A stretch of DNA of 64,000 bases from Mauremys mutica (lineage: Eukaryota; Chordata; Testudines; Geoemydidae). Of the stretch, positions 55,741 through 64,000 are shown in pieces (the first letter of the stretch is position 1; every line of letters begins with the position of its first letter). The notes under the pieces are model-generated. The model was not told the DNA's origin, searched no databases, and saw only the letters and a list, made by a program, of their open reading frames with translations. The stretch spans positions 52,846,524-52,910,523 of the forward strand of contig NC_059082.1 of the NCBI RefSeq assembly GCF_020497125.1, written 5' to 3'. The position numbers and the translations under genes were made by a program.

Positions 55741-57699
55741 GAATTCTAATACCTGTTTTATCAACGTTAACCCACAAGTGAGCTAGACAGATTCCGACTA
55801 TGTATCTGTTAGTGTCTGTGCCAATTTTGCTGTGTGTGGAGTACATATTTTGTAATGGTTTGTAAGTTGGTTAAAAATAAGCTAAGCACTGCAAGAAAAC
55901 ATTGATAATCATCTATGTAATATTGGGTTCTTAAATGGGATGGATTGAAGCCATTCAAATGAGTGATTCAGCAACATCTGTTCCAGCAGACCCAGTGAAT
56001 GAAAATATCCATTTGACCACTTCTGACCAATACAATCTCCTGTTAGGAGCACTGTTTTATGTATCATTATTTGAACTGGCTTTCTTTCCACTCAGCGTAT
56101 CTGCCACAAGGGAGTTGGACTGGGTGGCGTTGCGGTCTGGTGCACTCCAGGGTGTGGGGTGTGTTTGTAGGTGGGCCAGGGAGAGGCGCATGCTGCAGTT
56201 ATGCCTACGGTGGCGGATTATCTTAAGCCTCTGCTAAAATGAGTCAGCAAACGAACTGGCAGCATTAAGGGGTCCGGAGGTTCAGGGGCTGGCAGGAATG
56301 AGGCTGGAGATTCGTACTGTGGTTCCCTCCACGCTCTGCCTGGCTCAGGCAAGATTGTTGACCTTTGCCCAGTCAAAATTGTTTTACTTTGTCTAAACTG
56401 TACCTGGGAATCTCTGCCTGCAGCACCCAGTGGGCACTGCCAAGGGGAGAGGTGGCGGAGGCAGGCAGCAGAGAGAAGGGCAGGGTTTGGTTCTCTTTGC
56501 CAAAGGAAGGTTGCTGAGATGGAGGGGAAATAAACAAAGGGACAGGAATCCTCTAGGGAGTATCCTCGCCCCTCTCAAAGTAAACCCAACCACGTCAATG
56601 TCACTGAGAGACGGGAGGAAGTGGGGGGCGGGAGGGGAGCAGCACTGTGCATGTCACTGACGGCTTGGGGGGCTGCTTGCATGTCACTGAGGGTGGGAGG
56701 AGGAGCTACGCTGCATGCATGTCACTGATGACATGGGGAGGGGAGCAGCGTTGCATGTGTGTCAAGGGTGGGGACTGTATGAGTGTCACTGGGGTCCCAT
56801 GCAGTGGGGGAGGGAGCTGCAGACCTGTCCCCGTGTCCCGAGGCAGAGCTGGCTGTTTCCCCACTGGAGTTGTGCCGTGCAGTCCCTCTCCCTGAGTCTG
56901 CTTTGTGCTGTTCCCTTTGGCACGGATTGTGATGTACCAGCTTGTTTCCATAGTGACGCTGCTCAGTACTGGCACTTCGCACTTCTCCAGCCCTTTTGCT
57001 CCTGGCTATCCTCATGTGGTATCAAGGTGCATGAACAGAGCCTCACAACCCCTAGGGAAGACTCAGCCCTGTGTGCAAATGGGAGCTGAGGAAGGACGAA
57101 GTGAAGACCCCCATCACAAAAATGGCCGCTGTGATTGGGTACCGCGGTGTTTGTTTCCCAAACTGAGTCTTGCTGGGTCTAATTTGCAGAGGGACTGAGA
57201 CTCCTACTGGAGTCACTGGGATTTGGGGGCTTAGCACCTCAACCCCAATGGACTGAGTTGAATACCTAAAAAGCACGGTACCCCAAATCAGTAGCCACCT
57301 TTAAAAAGTGGCTGTATTGCTCTTAGTCATTCAGTGAGTCTGTAGCAGAGCCAGGAATAGACCCCACAGCCTCTACTCCCCAGACCTTCACCTTAGCCAG
57401 AAGCTGCAAAGGCAATACAGTGATTAACCACAAAGCTGCTATCATGAGCAGCTAGTGCTGTAATGAACCTAGCTCTGAGGAACTTGTGACCTGCCTCACA
57501 ATGTCCTTGGGACAGCAGGGCAGCCTCACAAGTTCAGTAATAATAATGAGAGCTTGTCTTGCAGGAAGGAACCCCCAGGGGAAAGAGACCGGTGGGAAAC
57601 TCATTTGTTTGCACCCAAAGGCAGCTGTATTGCTTGGCTTCAATAATCAGGAGCAGGAAAGCACCTAAAGGAAGCTATAGTAAGGGATAATGGAACACC
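55741..57699. other. No gene recognised; contains a small minisatellite
   Basis: Around 56,598-56,800 the motif ATGTCACTGA recurs about five times at 28-40 bp spacing. A weak MIR-like reverse fragment (CAGAGCCAGGAATAGACC) is near 57,345. No coding domain found. Confidence 0.4.
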
Positions 57700-58233
57700 A
57701 CAAGCTAGAAAACTGGATAAGGTCCAAGGAAAAAAAAATGAAATGCTTGTACACTAATGCAAGGAGTCTGGGCTATGAAATGGAGGAACTGGAGCTACTG
57801 GTGTGGGAAGTTAAACCAGCCATTATAGGGAGTACAAAACTGGTGGAATAGCACTCATGGCTGGAATACAGGTACTGAAGCATAGGTGGGTCAAAATCAC
57901 TTTGGGGAAGGGTTGTAAAAGATGATTTAGGATGTTAGGATGATTGATTTTAGCAGCCCTGTTATGGGCAGTAATCTCTTTAATATTGTTAGAGAGAGAA
58001 ACACTTTGTGGAACTGTGTCATAATGGGATACTTTAACTTCCTGGCTATAGATTGGAGAATAAATGCTACCAGTACTGGTAGGGTCCAGTTATTTCTGGC
58101 AGTGATAAATAAGTTTTCTTCATCAAATCATCACTGAACCAACAAGAGGTGATGCAATTTTAGACTTGGTTTTACTAAGTAGTGAGGACATCACAGAAGA
58201 GTTGATCGTAGGAAATTACCTTGGATCACATGA

Positions 58234-58805
58234 TCATAGAACTTGAAGGGACCTCGAGAGGTCATCTAGTCCAGTCCCCAGCACTCAAGGCAGGACTAAG
58301 TATTATCTAGACAATCCCTGACAGGTGTTTGTCCAACCTGCTCTTAAAAATCACCAGTGATGGAGATTCCAAAACCTCCCTAGGCAATTTATTCCAGTGC
58401 TTAGCCACCCTGACAGTTAGGAAGTTTTTCCTAATGTCCAACCTAAACTGCCCTTGCTGCGATTTAAGACTATTGCTTCTTGTCTTTATCCTCAGAGGTT
58501 AAGAAGAACAATTTTTCTCCCTCCTTCTTGTAACAACCTATTATGTACTTGAAACCTATTATCATGTCCCCTCTCAGTCTTCTCTTCTCCAGACTAAACA
58601 AACCCAATTTTTTCAATCTTCCTTCATAGGTCATGTTTTCTAGACCTTTAATCATTTTTGTTGCTCTTCTCTGGACTTTCTCCAATTTGTCCACATCTTT
58701 CCTGAAATGTAGCACCCAGAACTGGACACAATACTCCAGCTGAGGCCTAATCAGCATGGAGTAGAGGGGAAGAATTACTTCTCGTCTTGCTTACAATACT
58801 TGCTT
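58234..58805 (-). mobile_element. CR1 LINE inserted in the old CR1, opposite orientation, 6-bp TSD
   Basis: ACATGA precedes (58,228-58,233) and follows (58,806-58,811) the insert. The minus strand encodes [58 protein letters not shown] (58,757-58,470) and then the CR1 3' region. It is a 5'-truncated copy, as expected from target-primed reverse transcription. Confidence 0.9.
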
Positions 58806-59943
58806 ACATGAATTGATTCAGATTAAATTAAATAGAAAGATAATCAAAACCAGGTCATCAACTATGGTTTTTATTTCAAAAGGGAAGACTTCGGGAAATT
58901 AAGGGAATTAGTTACAAAAATCAGCTGGACTGAAAAGCTCAAGGACTTAAATGTGGAGGAGGCTTGGGATTTCTTCAAATCAACTGTACAATATATCTGA
59001 AATTTGCACCCCAAGTAATGGGGGGGGGGGACTTGTAGGGAAAGGTTCCAGACCTAGCAGGATGAATAACCACCTCAAAAAGATTATTAGGAGTAAGCAG
59101 AGAGCCTACAGAGAGTTGGAAAAGGGGGTGATCAGCAAAAAACCCTACATTGTGATGGTTATAAAATGTACAAATAAAGTGAGATTTGTTAAAAGTCAAG
59201 CTGAGTTAGCTCTTGCCAAGGAAATAAAAAACCTCTTATTATTTATTTTAAGTTATATAATAAAAAGAGTAAGGAAGGATGAGGTTGGGCTGCTATGCAG
59301 TGGATGGGAGGGAGATTAAAGATAATCTAGGTATGGCCCCAAAACTAAATGAATAGTTTGCCTTGGTTTTCAGTTACGGGTGATAATATAGAAAATGTAC
59401 ATGAAGGCAGTGTAGCTGATAGGGAATGAGCGTCTAGAAATGGAAATGACCAAATATGCGGTGGAATTAAAACTTAAAGTGCTTAATGTGCTCAAATCAG
59501 GGGGACTGGATAACTTCCACCCCAGAATATTGAAAGAATAGGCACATGAGATTGATTTATTAAAAATCTTTGCTACTTAATGAGCACTCCATTCGGGGGT
59601 AGTACCATATGAGTGGAGAATAGCTAATGATGTATTTCTATTTAAGAAAGGGGGTTGGGGAAAGTGATCCGAGCAATTACAGACCTGCTAGTCTGACCTC
59701 AGTAGTACGCAAGGTTTTAGAACAAAAGGAAGGAAAGAATAATTAAATGAATAGAGGTAAAGAGGATGCAAAGACTGATCATGCCAGATTAACCTGATTT
59801 CCTTCTTTTTTTTTTTTTTTAGATAAGGGAGGTGCAGTAGATCTAACTTACTTGGACTTTAGCAAAACATTTGATACAGTGCCACATGGGCAAGTATTAG
59901 TTACATTAGAGAAGATGGTGATCAGTATAAGCATTGTAAGGTG

Positions 59944-60337
59944 CATAGGTGCTGACGCTGAGGGTGCTCCGGAGCTGGAGCACCCATATGGAAAAAAATG
60001 GTCACCAGTAGCCCCCCAAATCGGCTCTTCCCTCTTTTCCCTCCAGCACCTCTCACCCGCTGGCAGCCCCACTGATCAGCTCCTCCCCCTTCCCAGCTGC
60101 TGCATTCGGCTGTTCCACGAGGTGCTGAGGGGTGGAGGAGGAGAGAGGGTGGGGCACACTCAGGGGAGGGGGCAGAATGAGGTTGGAAGGGCCAGGGTAA
60201 GAGTGGGAAGGGCAGGGGTGGGGCAGGGTTGGGAAGAGGTGGGCTGGGGCCTTAGGGAAAGGGGTGGAGTGGGAGCAGGGCCTGGGGCAGAGCAGGGGTC
60301 CAGCACCCCCTGGTACATTAGAAAGTCAGTGCCTATG
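59944..60337. mobile_element. hAT-like MITE with perfect 8-bp TSD, inside CR1 reverse transcriptase
   Basis: The ends CATAGGTGCTGAC and GTCAGTGCCTATG are inverted repeats. GTAAGGTG occurs immediately on both sides (59,936-59,943 and 60,338-60,345). The interior is GC-rich and noncoding. The 190-residue frame that spans it is a chimera of CR1 and MITE. Same family as 47,931-48,302. Confidence 0.92.
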
Positions 60338-61506
60338 GTAAGGTGGATAAAGAATTGGCTAAAGGGAAGAAGGCAATGGGTTGTGCTGAAAAGTGAATTA
60401 TCAGACTGGAGGGGAGGTAACTAGTGGAGTTCCTCAGACTTTGGACCCATCTTATTCAATATTGTTATTAATGACCTTCCTACAAACAGTGGGACTGTGC
60501 TCATGAAATTTCTTGGTGACACAAAGTTGGAAGGTCTCATCGGTACAGAAGAGGATTGGAACACAACACAGGAAGACGTGGATGGCTGTGCAGACGGGAG
60601 TGACAGAAATGAGATGACATTCAGTAGAACAAAGTCAAGGTCAGGCACTTAGAGTCTAGTAACAAGAATTTCTGCTGCAAGCTGGAGGGGTCCTCAGTTG
60701 AAAGCAACAGAGGAGGAGAGAGACTTGGATGTGTGTGTCGATCACAAGATGACTCCAAGCCACTGATGTGATTTGACTGGGGAAAAGGCAAACACAATCC
60801 TAGGATTGTATCAGGCAAGGCATTTCCAGTAGAGATAGAGATGTAGTAATGCCATTGTACAAGGCACTGGTAAGACCTCTTTTGGAACGCTGTGTGCAAT
60901 TCTGGTCACCCATGTGCAAGAAAGATTAACTTAAACTGGAACCAGTGCAGAGGGAGCTACTAGGCAGGTCAGGTGAATGGAGGGCCTAGAAGAACTTGGC
61001 TTGTTTAGTCTAGCAAACAGAAGGCTGAGAGGGGATACATACGGTGCTCTCTATAAATACACTAGGGGGTAAATACCAGGGTGAATTCCTATTTAAGCTA
61101 AAGGACAGTGTTGGCACAAAAACAAACGGATATAGACTAGCCATGAACAAATTCAGGCTGGAAATTAGGTTTCTAACCACCAGAGGGGCAAGGTTTTGGA
61201 GTAGCCTCCCAACAGGAGTTGTCGGGGCAATAACTTAGCTTTGAGAAAGATCCGGACAAACTGATGCATGCAGTTGTATGATAGGGTTGTTTTGATTTTG
61301 GGTGGGGAGAGCAGGACTCAGCAGCCCTGGCACTCACTTCCAGCTTATGTTCTATATTCCTGAAGCTCATGCTCCAGCATTTCAGCCAGCCACTGGCAGG
61401 GATCAGGAAGGGATTCCCACCGCCCACCTTCAATGTATTCTGGGAGGGTTTTTTAATCTCCTTCCTCTGAAGCATCAGGGATGCCTAAGGCTGGAGATGG
61501 GACACT

Positions 61507-62521
61507 GGTATCAAGTGGGGTGCCCGGTATCAAGTGGGGTGCCCCAAGGGTCGATGCTGGGGCCGGTTTTATTCAATATCTTCATTAACGATCTGGAGGA
61601 TGGTGTGGACTGCACCCTTAGCAAGTTTGCAGATGACACTAAACTGGGAGGAGTGGTTGATACGCTGGAGGGTAGGGATAGGATACAGAGGGACCTAGAC
61701 AAATTAGAGGATTGGGCCAAAAGAAATATGATGAGGTTCAACAAGGACAAGTGCAGAGTCCTGCACTTAGGACGGAAGAATCCCATGCACTGCTACAGAC
61801 TAGGGACCGAATGGCTGGGCAGCAGTTCTGCAGAAAAGGACCTAGGTGTTACGGTGGACGAAAAGCTGAATATGAGTCAACAGTGTGCCCTTGTTGCCAA
61901 GAAGGCTAATGGCATTTTGGGTTGTATAAGTAGGGGCATTTCCAGCAGATCGAGGGATGTGCTCATTCCCCTCTATTCAGCACTGGTGAGGCCTCATCTG
62001 GAGTACTGTGTCCAGTTTTCGGCCCACACTACAAGAAGGTTGTGGATAAATTGGAGAGAGTCCAGCGGAGGGCAACAAAAATGATTAGGGGGCTGGAACA
62101 CATGACTTATGAGGAGAGGCTGAGGGAACTGGGATTGTTTAGCCTGCAGAAGAGAAGAATGAGGGGGGATTTGATAGCTGCTTTCAACTACCTGAAAGGG
62201 GGTTCCAAAGAGGATGGATCTAGACTGTTATCAGTGGTAGAAGATGACAGAACAAGGAGTAATGGTCTCAAGTTGCAGAGGGGGAGGTTTAGGTTGGATA
62301 TTAGGATAAACTTTTTCACTAGTAGGGTGGTGAAGAACTGGAATGGGTTACCTAGGGAGGTGGTGGAATCTCCTTCCTTAGAGGATTTTAAGGTCAGGCT
62401 TGACAAAGCCCTGGCTGGGATGATTTAGTTGGGTTTGGTCCTGCTTTGAGCAGGGGGTTGGACTAGATGACCTCCTGAGGTCCCTTCCAACCCTGAGATT
62501 CTATGATTCTATGATTCTATG
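61507..62521 (+). mobile_element. Younger 5'-truncated CR1 LINE with intact tail
   Basis: The element covers the last third of the CR1 reverse transcriptase ORF, the 3' untranslated region and three ATTCTATG repeats (62,498-62,521). It begins with an exact 19-bp tandem repeat (61,507-61,525 and 61,526-61,544). It lies head to tail after the old CR1. Confidence 0.9.
61526..62428 (+). pseudogene. CR1 reverse transcriptase, C-terminal part, frameshifted
   Basis: The first frame (to 62,084) has [20 protein letters not shown], then the active-site region FADDTKLGG (with the F-A-D-D catalytic box), [33 protein letters not shown] and [15 protein letters not shown]. Around 62,030-62,042 the frame shifts, and the second frame continues with [34 protein letters not shown] and [18 protein letters not shown] to the end. 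The RT N-terminal half and the endonuclease are missing because of 5' truncation. CR1 RT copies its RNA at the nicked target. This copy is dead, but its motifs are well preserved. Confidence 0.9.
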
Positions 62522-62600
62522 GGTGGAGGCAGGGCTCTGCAGTAGCACTGAGCATTCTCTCTCTCTCAGTACGTGGCTAGCTGGTTCTTGCTCATATGCT

Positions 62601-63069
62601 CAGGGCCGCCCAGAGGGGGGGGCAAGAGGGGCAATTTGCCCCAGGCCCCGAGCCCCACGGGGCCCCCACCAGAGTTTTTCGGGGCCCCTGGAGCGGGGTC
62701 CCTCACTCGCTCCGGGGTGCCCGGCAAACTCTTGTGCGGCCGGGCGCAGGAGCTTCTGCCGCTCCCGGTCTTCGCCGGCGGGGGGTCCTTCCGCTCCGGG
62801 GAGAAGGACCCCCCGCTGGCGAATTACCGCCGAAGACGGAGCGGGACCCGCCGCCGAAGTGCCCCGAAGACCCGCGGCGGGGCCCCCCTCCGCCGAATTA
62901 CCGCCAAAGACCGGGCTGCGCTTCGGCGGCGGGTCCCGCTTCGGCGGTAATTCGGCGGCGGGGGGGCCCCCGCCGCGGGTCTTCGGGGCACTTCGGCCGC
63001 CGGTCCCGGAACGGAAGGGCCCCCCGCCGCCGAAGACCCCGGGCCCCCGGAATCCTCTGGGCGGCCCTG
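62601..63069. mobile_element. GC-rich hAT element, perfect 16-bp TIRs and 8-bp TSD
   Basis: CAGGGCCGCCCAGAGG (62,601-62,616) is the exact reverse complement of 63,054-63,069, and CATATGCT is duplicated on both sides (62,593-62,600 and 63,070-63,077). The 469-bp body is extremely GC-rich, with repeated GCCGAAG(A/T) and GCGGCGGG words in both orientations. The frames of 125-218 residues here result from that composition and are not genes. Perfect ends and TSD suggest a recent insertion. Confidence 0.95.
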
Positions 63070-63077
63070 CATATGCT

Positions 63078-64000
63078 CAGGGTCTAATGTTACCAGATCT
63101 GCCCGTTACTTCAGTGTATGCTCATTTATTTGGGTTATTCTTCTGGGGGAGGAGGGGAGTTCTGTAATTCTATCAATGTACTGCTTGTGTCACGTGTATT
63201 ATCATATGGAGCTCTACTTCTCCCTTATGCAAGTCCCCTCCCAATGGAACTATCCTTCAAGACCTAGGTTCTCTAGGGCTTGGTTTCTCCAGCCCCAGAA
63301 CCAGATGAAAACACACACACAACAAGTCTGAGTGGACTGGGTCAAGCATGAGGCTTGAACTGGTTGGGGTTCGGGTGATGATGGTAGCTCAGGGTCCTGA
63401 GTGCTGGAGACAGACAGAGCCCCCAACACGATCAGTCAGGAGAAGATGGAGTCCCAGTGGAACTGAGGCATAGTTTGAATCTAAGCATCGGAGCACTTAG
63501 CTGAACATACCTAGGGGTTTTTGTAGAGAGAAAACAATGGTTCAAGAGAACACTAGATTTGTGTATGGGTAAACTGATGACTCAAGGGTTTTCTTTAGGC
63601 TAGACAATAGGAGCTGATCACTCTTGGCTAGGGATGGTGTTTTCTTCCAGGGAGCTCACAATGCAACTAGGCTGCTTCAGTGTTTTGGATATCAATCAAG
63701 GATTCATTACTAGAATTGGTCTGATAACTGCTGAGCTGGGTGTGGGCAGGCCTAGGTTCATTAACATCTGGAGCAGAGATTCCCATGATGCAGTGCTTCC
63801 CTGCTTTTTTGGTCCCAGTGCGGTTCTCTGTTCTTCATTCTGTATGCTAGTCCCTGTCCCATCTTTCATGCAGATGAGGCTAGGGGAGTTATCTCTGCTC
63901 TCCCTTCTGTATGCAAATGGAGATGTCTTAATCTTGTCACACTTGTCAGGAGGGGTCTAAGTGTGTCTCCCAATGCACTTCACTGCTCTCTGCAAGTCTA
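63078..64000. other. No gene recognised
   Basis: Unique-looking sequence with no domain, TIR or LTR pair. The 108-residue plus frame at 63,634-63,960 has no recognisable motif. Confidence 0.35.

Larger units (their letters stand above)
57700..61506 (+). mobile_element. Old, nearly full-length CR1 (L3-like) LINE, twice interrupted
   Basis: Three segments (57,700-58,233; 58,806-59,943; 60,338-61,506) read as one CR1 on the plus strand. The endonuclease comes first (KCLYTNARSLGYEMEELE, then IMGYFNFLAIDW near 58,030). Then comes the reverse transcriptase, with YLDFSKTFDTVPHGQVL at 59,850 and IKNWLKGRRQWVVL across the hAT junction. The C-terminal frame near 61,150 is FLTTRGARFWSSLPTGVV. Its 3' untranslated end (GCATCAGGGATGCCTAAGGC, GGAGATGGGACACTGG) differs from the ATTCTATG tail of the younger CR1. 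Many stops and frameshifts show it is inactive. Confidence 0.85.

Noticed and set aside
59852..60424. 190-residue ORF as a novel gene
   Set aside because: It is a CR1 reverse transcriptase fragment joined to a hAT MITE by an insertion with an 8-bp TSD.
62511..63167. 218-residue Pro/Gly/Arg-rich ORF and overlapping frames
   Set aside because: It spans a hAT element of extreme GC content. All frames there are open by composition and cross the TIRs.

Overview
The window reads as nuclear DNA from a turtle (Testudines, probably Cryptodira). The evidence is the repeat content: CR1 LINEs ending in (ATTCTATG)n, a tRNA-derived SINE that shares its 3' tail with those CR1s, PIF/Harbinger-like elements carrying a spliced Myb/SANT gene, many hAT-type elements with 8-bp target-site duplications (TSDs), and Ty3/Gypsy LTR elements. 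No bacterial operons, rRNA or CRISPR arrays are present. Host genes are almost absent; the best candidate is one signal-peptide exon behind a TATA box near 28.0 kb.

Region by region. 1-8.7 kb: unrecognised DNA with a CryI-like SINE (1.3 kb), a hAT-like element (3.3-4.7 kb), a MIR-like SINE (6.7 kb) and a MITE (7.5 kb). 8.8-11.2 kb: a Harbinger-like element whose two-exon Myb/SANT gene joins in frame through consensus splice sites. 11.2-19.65 kb: a fold-back repeat and a rearranged hAT transposase relic, split by a complete 7.3-kb Gypsy element (12,304-19,579, minus strand). Its two 851-bp LTRs appear identical and its Gag resembles the PNMA family, yet its pol is broken in several places. 20-34 kb: CR1 pieces, MITEs, a probable LTR, minisatellites and the signal-peptide exon.

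34-46.5 kb: a solo LTR with a perfect TSD inside a CR1, a decayed Mag-like Gypsy element with a perfect TSD, and an unusual 2.7-kb unit with two LTRs in inverted orientation. 47-55.8 kb: hAT elements, a 0.5-kb minisatellite, and a CR1 carrying two hAT insertions, one of which contains a large palindrome. 57.7-62.5 kb: an old CR1 LINE interrupted by a second CR1 and by a hAT element, both with TSDs, followed by a younger CR1. 62.6-63.07 kb: a GC-rich hAT element with perfect terminal inverted repeats (TIRs) and a perfect 8-bp TSD.

The genes here do not form a pathway. They are parts of selfish elements that use one another: the SINE borrows the CR1 tail, MITEs share ends with the Harbinger-like element, and broken LTR elements probably moved with help from intact relatives. 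Family names rest on motif recognition by eye; no database search was possible.
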